Assembly (NCBI RefSeq): GCF_035989305.1 | Contig: NZ_CP108514.1 | Coordinates: 7,172,501 to 7,236,500 of the forward strand | Direction of reading: 5' to 3' | DNA length: 64,000 bases | Source of the DNA: Streptomyces sp. NBC_01233 | GTDB taxonomy: Bacteria > Actinomycetota > Actinomycetes > Streptomycetales > Streptomycetaceae | Shown: in pieces, positions 16,020 to 23,958 of the stretch | Layout: each line of letters opens with the position of its first letter | Numbering within the stretch: the stretch's first letter is position 1 | Program-made: the position numbers and the translations under genes | Notes under the pieces: generated by a model | What the model saw: the letters and a program-made list of their open reading frames with translations, nothing else | What the model was told of the DNA's origin: nothing | Databases searched by the model: none

Positions 16020-16495
16020 CGGGCCGCCTCCTTGTAGTTCTGGATGCGCCCCTTGCAGCCCGCGTTGACGGGGATGGGCACGCGGTCCTCGGCGATCATG
16101 CGGCGGATGACGTGGAGGCCGGTGTGTTCGGTCAGTGGCGCGCCGTCGCGGTCGTACAGGGTGATGGTGAGGGTGTCCTGCTCCGAGCTGACGCGCATGC
16201 CGGGGGCGCGGTCCATGTCCTTCATAGTGACCAGGAGTCCGTCTTCGTTGGCCACCCCTCGGTCAAGGACGAGACACGCATAGTGCTGCACGTTGATGGC
16301 GCCGATGCACATGCGATCGAAGAATTGGGCGGAGGCGGGGTTGCCGTCGTAAGCGGCGACGAGCCGGTCCGTGCGGGTGGTCATGACGAAGCAAGCCGCC
16401 ATCCACCAGGCGACGCTGGGATGGATTTCGCTGGGAAAACGTCCGGTGGCGCCGCCGTCGCGAATGACCTTGTCCGTGTCGATCGGGTTAAGCAC
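16016..16495 (-). CDS. Stand-alone phosphohexomutase domain I-like protein lacking the catalytic serine
   Basis: A 159-residue protein. I could align it by eye to the first domain of phosphomannomutase/phosphoglucomutase: IRDGGATGRFPSEIHPSVAWWMAACFV resembles the DIRG...INEEVAYRIGRAF start, RLVAAYDGNPASAQFFDRM resembles VGRDGRPSS, and LTITLYDRDGAPLTEHTGL resembles the KLYDRDGAP region. Where the family has the phosphorylated TASHNP serine, this protein has VTMKDMDRA, so it cannot be a normal mutase. Domains II-IV are absent. It may bind a sugar phosphate or act as a scaffold. This is a remote resemblance, not a proven homology. GTG at 16495 overlaps the kinase stop by 8 bases. Confidence 0.5.
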   Translation of the reverse strand: MLNPIDTDKVIRDGGATGRFPSEIHPSVAWWMAACFVMTTRTDRLVAAYDGNPASAQFFDRMCIGAINVQHYACLVLDRGVANEDGLLVTMKDMDRAPGMRVSSEQDTLTITLYDRDGAPLTEHTGLHVIRRMIAEDRVPIPVNAGCKGRIQNYKEAAR

Positions 16496-17141
16496 GGTGG
16501 CTCTCCAGATGGGCGGTGATCAGGTTGGCGAGGTCGTCCGGGGTCAGGCCGTCGGTGTCCAGCACGATTGCGGTGGGGTCGTCGTTGGCTACCGCCTCGA
16601 AGTTGGCGGTGAGCTGCTTGAGGCGGCCGGGGATGGCGAAGAGATCGGCGTCGTCCTGCTTGGTGTCGCCCTTGACGGCCATCCGCTCCCGCAGGGTCTC
16701 CTCCGAGCACCGCAGGTAGAAGGTGTGGTCGGGGACGACGAGGTAGGGCCGGAACGGGGCGATCAGGCGGTCCACTTCGGCGATGTCGGCGCCGTGGACG
16801 GCGGCCTGGCAGGCGGTGATCGATGAGGCATAGCGGTCCGCGATCACGGGCCCGATGGCCAGGGACTGACGGATGCGGTCGGAGAGGTAGAAGGCGAGGT
16901 GCGGCAGGGGCTTCATGCGGTCGGCTTCCCGCGACCAGCCGGAGTGTGGCGGGGCCAGGGTGTGAATGCCGGTGCCGCCCCACCGGTGGGCGAGTTCGGC
17001 GGTCAGGGTCGATTTCCCGACGCCGGAGACGCTTTCCAGGGCGATGAAGGGGGCGTCCCGGTTCTCGTCGTAGGGGACGGGGACGGGGACGGGGACGGGG
17101 ACGGGGGCGAAGGTCGTGGGCAGGGCGATGGTCTGGTTCAC
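16488..17141 (-). CDS. Thymidylate-kinase-like P-loop nucleotide kinase
   Basis: A 217-residue kinase. The P-loop is SVSGVGKST (Lys43), with Ser replacing the usual first Gly. The DR[YH] motif of dTMP kinases is present in VIADRYASS, followed by a long LID-like segment with FYLRCSEETLRERMAVKGDTKQDD. The N-terminus is extended by a Val-Pro repeat from a hexanucleotide microsatellite. It should phosphorylate a nucleoside monophosphate, perhaps a modified one made by the radical SAM enzyme, because the housekeeping tmk is normally elsewhere. GTG at 17141 overlaps the radical SAM stop (GTGA), so the pair is translationally coupled. Confidence 0.78.
   Translation of the reverse strand: MNQTIALPTTFAPVPVPVPVPVPYDENRDAPFIALESVSGVGKSTLTAELAHRWGGTGIHTLAPPHSGWSREADRMKPLPHLAFYLSDRIRQSLAIGPVIADRYASSITACQAAVHGADIAEVDRLIAPFRPYLVVPDHTFYLRCSEETLRERMAVKGDTKQDDADLFAIPGRLKQLTANFEAVANDDPTAIVLDTDGLTPDDLANLITAHLESHRA
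17073..17102. repeat. Five copies of GGGGAC
   Basis: A perfect hexanucleotide tandem repeat (5 x 6 bases, then one variant unit at 17103-17108) in the start of the kinase gene. It encodes alternating Val-Pro and stays in frame whatever the copy number. Confidence 0.9.
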
Positions 17142-18165
17142 AGGGTCCTCTCGGTGAAGGCCGTGACGTGTCCGGCGATGGCCTCGGCGAGGCGGGCCGG
17201 GTCGTCCAAGAGGTGCTTGACGTCCATGCGCAAGTCGTCGCGGAGGAGGCATGGCTGGACTCCGCCAGCGTGGTCGGCGCGCAGGGCCCAGAACCCTTCG
17301 ACGCACTTGGGTCGGATCGGGCAACTGCCGCACTGGCCGACATGGTGGCGGCCGAGGTTGCGGTGGATGACTTCGACGTCCACCCCGTCGATGTCGAAGA
17401 TGCGGCGGCCCTGGCCGACGCCGACGATCTCGATTCGCTCGCTGCTGGTGAGCGTGCGTAGGTGGCTGATGATGTCGTCGGCCGGGACGGCTGACTTGGC
17501 ACGAGCCTCGTTGAAGTCGGTGCCCACCAGCTCGATGAACTGGACGGGCATGCGGCGGTTGAGGGCGAAGGTGAGGATGTCGCGGACCTCGTGTGCGTTC
17601 TCCTTCTGGAGGAGGCAGTTCAGTTCGACGTGCTTGAACATTTCACGGGCGGCTTCGATGCCGTCGAGGACGCAATCAATGCCGATGCGCGTCCCGGCGA
17701 TGGCCTTGAAGGTCTCGTCGGAGAAGTAGTGCAGCGACACCTTGATTTTGCCGAGCGGCGTTTTCGCGAGCCAGGACTGGTGGGTGCGGACGCGGGTGCC
17801 GTTGGTGATCAGCGTGTACGAGCCGTCGGGGCCGCTCGGGCGGAGGCCGGTCAGTACCTCGCGGGCCAGGGGGGAGTTCAGCGGTTCGCCCCCGGTGAAG
17901 AAGATCCGCTGGAGACCTGCGTCCATCATGGCGTTGATGAGCGTGAGGAACCCGTGGCCCCGTAGTGGCGCAGGCGCGGCTGCTGGGTGCGGTCCATGCG
18001 AGTCAGCGGCGGAGGGACGTCGGCCTCGTTGTGGCAGAACCAGCAAGCGACGTTACAGCGCGGCGTCAGGGAGATCCGACCCTGGCCGCCCAGGGCCGCG
18101 AAGTTGCGGAAGGCGGTCCAGTCGACGGAACGCGGTGCAGCGGGCGGCTGGAGCGTGACGGTCAT
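17138..18165 (-). pseudogene. MoaA-like radical SAM enzyme, interrupted by one missing base
   Basis: The N-terminal part (ATG 18165, GAGAGG upstream) carries the radical SAM cluster motif CNVACWFC (Cys37, 41, 44). The rest, in the -1 frame, has FFTGGEPLNSP (SAM-binding GGEP), ITNGTRV, and a C-terminal second-cluster region CGSCPIRPKC...GGVQPCLLRDD like MoaA. Joining them requires one extra G in the run GGGG (plus-strand 17958-17961), giving RHYGGHGFLTLINAM. So the gene is either broken, misread, or read by -1 frameshifting. The SPASM/MoaA-like C-terminus suggests a nucleoside or small-molecule substrate. It is the central enzyme of the island operon. Confidence 0.8.
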
Positions 18166-18253
18166 ATGCGTGAGCCTCTCGTTCGGTTCGAGTGGTGCAG
18201 ATGCGTGGGCCCCCGCGTACCGCGAGACCGGGGCTGGGCGGGGAGCCTGTTGT

Positions 18254-18364
18254 TTATCTGCTGGTGCTGCCGGCCACGGCGAGTGCGACGACCAGGGCAC
18301 CGACCAAGACGACGTAGACCAGCGCGGCCAGCCGTTGGCGCCAGCCGCGCAAGAGGGGACTCAC
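18254..18364 (-). CDS. 36-residue single-span membrane protein
   Basis: A tiny gene: GTG at 18364 overlaps the TGA of the upstream 73-residue gene (GTGA) and ends with TAA at 18254. The product begins MSPLLRGWRQRLAALV, has one hydrophobic helix (about residues 12-31, VYVVLVGALVVALAVA), and ends GSTSR. The basic N-terminus and the helix suggest a membrane anchor with the N-terminus inside. The overlap is the main evidence that it is translated. Function unknown. Confidence 0.55.
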   Translation of the reverse strand: MSPLLRGWRQRLAALVYVVLVGALVVALAVAGSTSR

Positions 18365-18582
18365 CGGAGGAGTTCGAGGTTCGTCGGGGCGGTGGACAGC
18401 TCCCAGCCCCCTCCGGCCGGGCGGATGTACGCGAGCCGCACGGTCATGGAGGCACCCTCGAAGTTGGGGATGTCCTCGGAGACGATGGCAATCAGCTCAC
18501 CCTCGGTACCGCTCGCGATGTCGCGGACCTGTTTGCCGATGCGGGGGTCTGATCCGTGCTCGAAGTGGGCCGCCGCGCTCAC
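18361..18582 (-). CDS. Small hypothetical protein (73 residues)
   Basis: An acidic to neutral 73-residue protein with a strand-rich core: IGKQVRDIASGTEGELIAIVSEDI, then MTVRLAYIRPAGGGWELSTAPTNLELL. This looks like a compact beta-barrel (SH3-like or KOW-like), in which GKQVRD...GTEGELIAI would be the first strands. No family is recognised. The ATG at 18582 overlaps the upstream stop by 4 bases (ATGA) and its own stop overlaps the 36-residue gene, so it belongs to a coupled series. Confidence 0.6.
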   Translation of the reverse strand: MSAAAHFEHGSDPRIGKQVRDIASGTEGELIAIVSEDIPNFEGASMTVRLAYIRPAGGGWELSTAPTNLELLR

Positions 18583-18767
18583 TCGTCCTTGTCCCCGTCG
18601 TGCTGCTCCGGGTCCTGGTTGACGCTCCGCAGGAATCGCTCCAGGCCCGACTCAGCACGGGCGCGGAGGCCGGGGCTGGGGTCGGGGCTGGCGTCCCAGG
18701 GGGCGTATTCGGGCTGGTCCTGGAGCTGACGGGCGAGCGGGCGGCGAGGCGGGGGCTGCTGGGGCAT
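18579..18767 (-). CDS. Small hypothetical protein (62 residues), first gene of the island operon
   Basis: A 62-residue Pro/Gln-rich protein: MPQQPPPRRPLARQLQDQPEYAPWDASPDPSPGLRARAESGLERFLRS and an acidic tail. The middle SPGLRARAESGLERFLRSV is a predicted amphipathic helix. Similar short proteins sit before XRE/radical SAM modules in other Streptomyces (recollection, not searched). ATG at 18767 with GAGGAG upstream is preferred over an upstream in-frame start at 18857. The 208-base gap to the divergent XRE gene must hold both promoters. Confidence 0.6.
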   Translation of the reverse strand: MPQQPPPRRPLARQLQDQPEYAPWDASPDPSPGLRARAESGLERFLRSVNQDPEQHDGDKDE

Positions 18768-18975
18768 GGCGCACTCCTCGGTCTGGAAGGGGACACAGCG
18801 GGGGCCAGGGAGTCGGGGGAGGGACGTCTCCACTCCGCTGCCGGGGGACGGCGTCAACCTCGGTCCCGGGTACTGGGCCTGGTCGTTCCCGCGAGATGAA
18901 CCTACGGTCGCGCTGCGTGCGGTAGGACTGACTGCGGGTACGTGTTACGGCAGGGGCCGCACCGGGGAGCGCGCG

Positions 18976-20054
18976 ATGGCCACGAGACCAACGACCGGCA
19001 CGATCGTGGGCTTTGTGCTGCGCACTGCGCGGGAGTCGGTCCCGCTCACTCAGGCGGGGATGGCCGAGGCCCTGGGCGTGGACTTGGCCACCGTGCAGGG
19101 GTGGGAGTCGGGCCGGCGGCCGGTGGTAAACATGCGGGCGGTGGATCTGTTGGGGCTTCGGCGGCGGCTGGCCGGGCTCGGTGCGGACGCGTCGGTCGTG
19201 GGGATGCTGGACGCGGCGATGGACGCGGATCGAATCATCAGCGCCACCCTCACCGGCACAGATGGGCCGCACCCGTTGGCCGAGTGGGTGCACACCCGGG
19301 ACACCGCGCACATGCTCGCCTGGGCGCTTACGGGGATCCGGCCGCCGTCCCTTGCCGGGATCCCCTCCCCGCGCCGCAGGGGACCGGCAGCAGCCTCTCC
19401 GCTCCTTCCCGCACAGGACCGGGCCGCGTTCTTCGAGCAGCTGCGGACCACGGCGGAGGCGGCACCCAAAACCGACCCGCAGGGGGTGCTCCTGCACCGC
19501 CAGGCCCTTTACCTGACCTCGTACGACAAGAGCCCGGAGGCGGTGGCGTGGACGGCGCAGGCCCTCCATGCCCGGCGCGGTCTGCTCGCCCGGAGGGGGT
19601 GGACACCGCAGTGGGCGGAGGCACGTTCGACGGCCACTGCCCTCGCCAGGCTCGGGGATCCGGTGCCGCTCCTGGACTTCATCGAGCGGGCGATGGTGGA
19701 CGACGACGCCGGCGAGGCCGCGAACTTGAATTACTGGGCTTATTGGCTGGGCGGGACCACGCTGCCGCAGTCCGACGACCTGTTCATGCGGGACCGACAG
19801 CTCACCGGATGGACCCGGTAACGCTGCTGCGCAGGCTGACGTACGGCCTGCACCACGCCCCGGGGTACGTGGACCTGTATGCGCACACGATGTGGGCCCT
19901 GCTGACTGCCCACCCTTGGCTGCCGCAGGCGTCGGGCCTCCTGGTGCGGGACCTGGCGGAGCGTACCGAGCGCCTGCTGGACGGGGGCGGCATCTCCGAA
20001 AGATCCCGTCGCGAACTCTCCACCGTGAACTACGTTTTACGTGATCGCACCTGA
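18976..20054 (+). pseudogene. XRE family regulator, interrupted by one missing base
   Basis: ATG at 18976 follows GGGGAGC. The N-terminus has a helix-turn-helix (residues about 8-60: VLRTARESVPLTQAGMAEALGVDLATVQGWESGRRPV). The C-terminal domain is a helical repeat region like those of Streptomyces regulators of roughly 350-400 residues. The frame ends prematurely at a TAA (19819-19821) after LTGWTR. The next frame continues at once with DPVTLLRRLTYGLHHAPGYVDLYAHTMWALL to a TGA at 20054. Adding one G to GG at 19811-19812 restores ...LTGWDPVTLLRRL... and 359 residues. It diverges from the island operon and probably controls it. Confidence 0.8.
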
Positions 20055-20070
20055 AACCGGAGGTCACCAC

Positions 20071-20652
20071 ATGGCAGACGAGACGGCGAACGCCCAGGGC
20101 ACGGCCGGATTCCTCTTCGAGATGGGCGTTCTCAAGAACGCCAAGCGGACCGGCTGGTGGTTCACCGGGAACAACAATCCCGAGTCGATCGCGGAGCACT
20201 CGTTCCGGGTCGGGATCGTCGGCGCCGTCCTGGCCATGATGGAGGGCGTGGACCCCGCCAAGGTGGCCTTGATGTGCCTCTTCCACGACACCCAAGAGAC
20301 CAGGATCGGGGACATCCCGCACATCGGACGCCGGTACATCGACGCGGCCTCGAACGAGACCGTCACCGCCGATCAGGTCTCCGCCGCGCACCCGGCGGTC
20401 AAGGCCGGAGTGCAGCGGGTGGTGGGCGAGTACGAGAGCGGCGACACCCCCGAGGCGATCGTGGCGAAGGACGCGGACAAGCTGGAGTGTCTGGTGCAGG
20501 CGGTGGAGTACCGAGCCCAGGGTTACAGCCTGGTACAGGACTGGATCGACACCTCCTTGAACAGCCTCAAGACGGCGTCGGCGCAGGCCCTCGCCGAAGC
20601 CGCTCTGACGATGTCGCCGCTGGAGTGGCGGAAGACCTTCCTGGGGCAGTAG
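20071..20652 (+). CDS. HD-domain 5'-nucleotidase-like protein (YfbR/HDDC2 type)
   Basis: A 193-residue metal-dependent phosphohydrolase. The metal ligands are visible: His43 in AEHSFRVG, His72-Asp73 in LFHDTQE, and Asp134/136 in AKDADKLE, at spacing close to E. coli YfbR, a dNMP 5'-nucleotidase. Conserved GDIPHIGRRYID follows the HD. The likely reaction is dephosphorylation of (deoxy)nucleoside monophosphates. ATG at 20071 has CCGGAGG upstream, and it starts 16 bases after the XRE stop, so they are cotranscribed. It would fit as a nucleotide-handling partner of the divergent kinase/radical SAM operon. Confidence 0.88.
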   Translation: MADETANAQGTAGFLFEMGVLKNAKRTGWWFTGNNNPESIAEHSFRVGIVGAVLAMMEGVDPAKVALMCLFHDTQETRIGDIPHIGRRYIDAASNETVTADQVSAAHPAVKAGVQRVVGEYESGDTPEAIVAKDADKLECLVQAVEYRAQGYSLVQDWIDTSLNSLKTASAQALAEAALTMSPLEWRKTFLGQ

Positions 20653-20662
20653 CCGAGAAACA

Positions 20663-20708
20663 GCGAAGCTCCTGCCGGCCGGGACTATTCCGGGGGCGGG
20701 GGCTTCGC
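20663..20708 (+). terminator. Hairpin after the HD gene
   Basis: GCGAAGC at 20663-20669 pairs with GCTTCGC at 20702-20708; the stem extends with a G-U and two G-C pairs. Confidence 0.6.
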
Positions 20709-20729
20709 GATGCAGGAATGCCTCTGCCG

Positions 20730-20932
20730 TCAATCCTTCTTGCCGACCTTGATCTCCAGCGGCGTCTTTCCGCTGAGCCAGCGTTCGAACTGCTCAAAAA
20801 ACCGACCCATCCAGGATGCGGCTTTACGAACCCGACCGTTTTTGCCGTGACGAACACCTCCTTCCCGGTAGTCCGGTCCGACACGACAGGCGAAACCTGG
20901 AACGCGCAGGCCGTCATCCGCCGCGTCGACAT
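20730..20932 (-). pseudogene. Possible small hypothetical gene with a one-base frameshift
   Basis: One frame gives MSTRRMTACAFQVSPVVSDR then TTGKEVFVTAKTVGFVKPHPGW, and the -1 frame continues GRFFEQFERWLSGKTPLEIKVGKKD to a TGA at 20730. Adding one G to GGG (plus-strand 20806-20808) fuses them into about 67 residues of protein-like sequence. No family is recognised and no clear ribosome site is seen, so this may be a relic. The stretch 20933-21163 beyond it holds nothing I can call. Confidence 0.3.
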
Positions 20933-21167
20933 CCGCCCGTTCTCGTGCAGGTGGGCACAGTCGGCGGCCGGAATGTCCCTTGGCTACCTTGTCGCGGAAC
21001 TTACATCGCGGCACTGTCACCTGAGATGACAGACCTGCTGCGGCTCCTGAACAGCAAGGGAGCGGTGGTCGATGGTCGTTGGTGGTCCCCCGGGCCGGTC
21101 TCGGACGGCCCAGGCGGCACAAGGCTGGCTGGGGATGGTCTCTGGGCCTGGCGCCTGTGCAGGCTAG

Positions 21168-21295
21168 TACTCCAGCTGTAGATCGTGATCTTGCTGGTGG
21201 GGCCTGTAAGGGAACGGGCGCGGCCGCCGTTGATCATCGTCGGTGTGGACTGACGACGAGACGGTGGCCACTCCACAGCGTAGATCCTGCACGTT
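21168..21295 (+). mobile_element. Remnant left end of an IS701-family element
   Basis: About 128 bases that align by eye with the first 135 bases of the intact copy starting at 22539, including GATCTTGCTGGTGGGGCC, GTTGATCATCGT and GACTGACGACGAGACGGTGG. Similarity stops after GCACGTT, so the rest of this copy is lost. Confidence 0.75.
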
Positions 21296-21380
21296 CACTG
21301 TCGGCCGGCATGCCGCCGGGCACCAGCAAGCGGTCCGGACCTGCCCTCGGACCGGACCGCTCACCGCGTGCTACTCCTCG

Positions 21381-22280
21381 CTAGGCCGCTTGGCCCGCCG
21401 GGTGGAAGTTGATGCGTTCACGGATGACGGGGAAGCCAGCCTTGGCGAAGTTCGCGGCCATGGGGAAGTTGGCCTGGTCCGTCGCTCCGCTGACGAACTC
21501 CGCGCCCTGCTCGACGAGGAGGTGGGTGCACTCCGCGAGGAGGTCGTAGGCGTAGCCGCGACCGCGCTGTTCCGGGACGACTCCGATGAAGCCGATCGTC
21601 GGGCCGGAGGGGTTGTGGGCCGGGATGTGGATGCCGGCCAGGTCGCCCTCCGGCGTGTGTGCGATCTGCCACCATTCCCGTGGGGAGGGGCACCAGTGGA
21701 AGAAGTCGAGTTCCTCCTGGGCGGCCTGGTCGAGGCCGCCCTCCTCGATGGCCCTGAGCGCGTGGGCGTCCAGGGTGGCGGAGTGGATGCGGCGCAACGC
21801 GTCGAAGAACACGGTGTCGTCGGGTTCCGCGCTGAAGCGCAGGCGTCCGGGCCGCTCGGGCAGACCTCGCTCGGGGGTCCAGCGGTACAGGAAGCGTTCC
21901 ACCAGGAGTTCGTACCCTGCGGCTCGTGCGGCGGCGAAGCGCGCCTCGGCTCCGGCGCGCAGGTAGGTCTTTTCCCGCCAGCCGCCGGGCAGGTTGATCT
22001 CGAGTTCGACCTGCCAGGGAGCGGAGCGCAGGAGTTCGGCCCCGGCCTCCTCCTCGCCCTCGGCCACGTCGAACCAGTTGATGTTGACGGGCTCCGAGTC
22101 GTCGGGGCCGCCCCACCACGCGCCGCGTGCGACGACCTCGCCGTCGCGCAGGGCGACGCGCTTCCAGTCGGGGCGGAACCGGGTACGCCGGTGGCCTTCA
22201 CCGGCGCCGAGGGGGTCGGGGTGTGCGTCGAAAAGATGTGCGTCGCTCGCGGAGAGCGCGCGGATGACCGTATCGGTCAT
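21381..22280 (-). CDS. GNAT family N-acetyltransferase
   Basis: A 299-residue protein with a tandem-GNAT look. The C-terminal half has a clear acetyl-CoA site (motif A): TIGFIGVVPEQRGRGYAYDLL (V-x-P-x-x-R-G-x-G-x-A) followed by ATDQANFPMAANFAKAGFPV with the typical Asn. The N-terminal half shows a decayed version around RDGEVVARGAWWG and KTYLRAGAEARFAAARAAGYE. The substrate is unknown; relatives acetylate small molecules or protein N-termini. ATG at 22280 has GGAGGAA upstream. It is the only cargo gene between the IS701 ends; the 258 bases upstream hold its promoter region only. Confidence 0.85.
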   Translation of the reverse strand: MTDTVIRALSASDAHLFDAHPDPLGAGEGHRRTRFRPDWKRVALRDGEVVARGAWWGGPDDSEPVNINWFDVAEGEEEAGAELLRSAPWQVELEINLPGGWREKTYLRAGAEARFAAARAAGYELLVERFLYRWTPERGLPERPGRLRFSAEPDDTVFFDALRRIHSATLDAHALRAIEEGGLDQAAQEELDFFHWCPSPREWWQIAHTPEGDLAGIHIPAHNPSGPTIGFIGVVPEQRGRGYAYDLLAECTHLLVEQGAEFVSGATDQANFPMAANFAKAGFPVIRERINFHPAGQAA

Positions 22281-22538
22281 GGATTCCTCCGGGATACAGG
22301 CTGCTTGGAGCGCTCCCGGTCAGAACTGACGAACTACGCCGGGATAGCGGAAGAGGGAGCGCTGGAAAGGTGTGAACTGCACGGCACTCGCCTCCTTCCG
22401 TCCATCTCAGGGCGTGAAGCCACACAGTACGTGATCTTCCGCGGGTCCGTCCACGGATTTCCGCGCCCCTTGAAGGAGGGGTTCGCGGGACGATGCAGAG
22501 CGCTCTCAAAGGCCCGCGGGTCCGTAAGCGGACTGTAG

Positions 22539-23958
22539 TGCTCCAGCTGTGTGGATTGTGATCTTGCTGGTGGGGCCGTTACGGGAACAGATGCGGCAGC
22601 CGTTGATCATCGTGGGTGTGTGGACTGACGACGAGACGGTGGCCACTGGTCACAGCATAAATCCCGCACGTTGGCGGGAGGCGTTTGAGGTGGCCATGGG
22701 GCGCATCGCGGGCCGGTTCGCCCGCTATGAACCTCGCCTACGGGCCGGGCGGTTGGTGCTGGGCCTGCTGTCGGACCTGCCGCGCAAGAACTGCTGGACG
22801 ATCGCGGAGTGGGCCGGCGAGGCAACCCCGCACGGCATGCAGCACCTGCTGTGCCGGGCGTCCTGGAACGCCGATGCCGTTCGCGACGACGTCCGCGAAT
22901 ACGTCGTCGAGCACCTCCACGACGATGCAGCGGTGCTGGTCGTCGACGAGACCGGCGACGTGAAGAAGGGCACCCACACCGTCGGGGTCCAACGCCAGTA
23001 CACAGGCACCGCGGGACGGATCGAGAACTCCCAGGTCGCCGTCTACCTCGTCTACGCCGGCGCCCGGGTACACGCGGCGGTGGACCGGGAGCTGTACGTC
23101 CCGCGCTCCTGGACAGGCGACCCGGACCGCTGCCGGGCGGCAGGGCTCGGCGAGGAAACCGTCTTCGCGACCAAGCCGGAGCTGGCCCGCACGATGATCG
23201 AACGGTTCATGGATGCCGGACACCGCGTGGACTGGGTCACCGGTGACGAGGTCTATGGCGACAACCCGAAACTGCGATCCGCCCTGGAGGAACGCCGCAT
23301 GGGCTATGTCCTCGCGGTGGCCTGCTCGGCCGAAGTGACCACCGGTGCGGGCACGTTCCGCGCCGATGCCCTGGCCCGGAAGGTGCCGAAGCGGGCCTGG
23401 CAGAAGCTCTCGGCCGGACGCGGCGCGAAGGGACAGCGGTTCTACGACTGGGCGGTCATCGACCTGGCCGATCCCTGCCCGGGTCACCGCCAGCTGCTGA
23501 TCCGCCGCAACCGCACCAGCGGCGAACTCGCCTACTACCGCTGCTACGCGCCGGATCCGGTGCCGCTGACGACTACGGTGCGGGTCGCGGGATCGAGATG
23601 GCGGGTCGAGGAGACCTTCCAGAGCGAGAAAGGGCTGGCCGGCCTCGATGAGCACCAGGTCCGCCTCTACCCCTCCTGGATCCGCTGGGTCACCCTTGCG
23701 ATGCCCGCCCACGCCTTCCTCGCGGTGGTCCGTGCGAACGAACACGCCCGACAGTCCACCTCTGACGACTTGGTCCCGCTGTCCTGCAACGAGATCCAGC
23801 GCTTGTTCATCACCCTCGCCATCCGGCCTCTCCGCGATGCGGCCCACCGGCTCGGTTGGTCCGACTGGCGACGCCGCCATCAAAAGCGATCACGCACCAG
23901 CCATTACCAGCGACAAGCCGCATCCCAGACATGAAGATCACGATCTACAGCTGGAGTA
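22539..23958 (+). mobile_element. IS701-family insertion sequence
   Basis: About 1.42 kb with imperfect ends: left TGCTCCAGCTGT (22539), right end complement TACTCCAGCTGT. The left end differs from the right by a substitution and a 2-base insertion, whereas the remnant at 21168 matches the right end perfectly. No CTAG abuts the left end (GTAG instead). Confidence 0.8.
22618..23934 (+). CDS. IS701 family transposase
   Basis: A DDE transposase of about 438 residues. The catalytic acids are in LVVDETGDVKKG (first Asp), DWVTGDEVYGDN (second Asp) and VEETFQSEKGLAGLDEHQ (Glu), with the IS701-typical EETFQ. N-terminal MGRIAGRFARYEPRLRAGRLVLGLLSDLPRKNCWTIAEWAG is diagnostic. The frame is open back to a GTG at 22549 within the terminal repeat; I prefer GTG 22618 (MWTDDETVATG), but no ribosome site decides it. 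The gene appears intact, so the element may still be active. Confidence 0.88.
   Translation: MWTDDETVATGHSINPARWREAFEVAMGRIAGRFARYEPRLRAGRLVLGLLSDLPRKNCWTIAEWAGEATPHGMQHLLCRASWNADAVRDDVREYVVEHLHDDAAVLVVDETGDVKKGTHTVGVQRQYTGTAGRIENSQVAVYLVYAGARVHAAVDRELYVPRSWTGDPDRCRAAGLGEETVFATKPELARTMIERFMDAGHRVDWVTGDEVYGDNPKLRSALEERRMGYVLAVACSAEVTTGAGTFRADALARKVPKRAWQKLSAGRGAKGQRFYDWAVIDLADPCPGHRQLLIRRNRTSGELAYYRCYAPDPVPLTTTVRVAGSRWRVEETFQSEKGLAGLDEHQVRLYPSWIRWVTLAMPAHAFLAVVRANEHARQSTSDDLVPLSCNEIQRLFITLAIRPLRDAAHRLGWSDWRRRHQKRSRTSHYQRQAASQT

Larger units (their letters stand above)
21168..23958. mobile_element. Composite-like IS701-family unit carrying a GNAT gene
   Basis: The two outer ends are a 25-bp perfect terminal inverted repeat beginning TACTCCAGCTGTAGATCGTG (21168 inward, and the complement of 23958 inward). 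Each end abuts CTAG (21164-21167 and 23959-23962), consistent with the 4-bp CTAG target duplication of IS701-family elements. Inside lie a remnant left end, a GNAT gene, an internal left end at 22539, and an intact transposase gene. The duplication flanks the whole unit rather than the internal IS, so the unit seems to have moved as one. Confidence 0.75.

Noticed and set aside
17073..17102. Hexanucleotide array considered as a CRISPR or iteron-like repeat
   Set aside because: Units are contiguous 6-mers without spacers and lie inside a coding frame.
21026..21181. Plus-strand frame MTDLLRLLNSKGAVVDG running into the IS end
   Set aside because: No ribosome site and no recognisable family; possibly a relic cut by the element, but not enough to call.
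22549..22617. Earlier GTG start for the IS701 transposase
   Set aside because: It lies inside the terminal inverted repeat and adds residues not typical of the family; an internal GTG is preferred.
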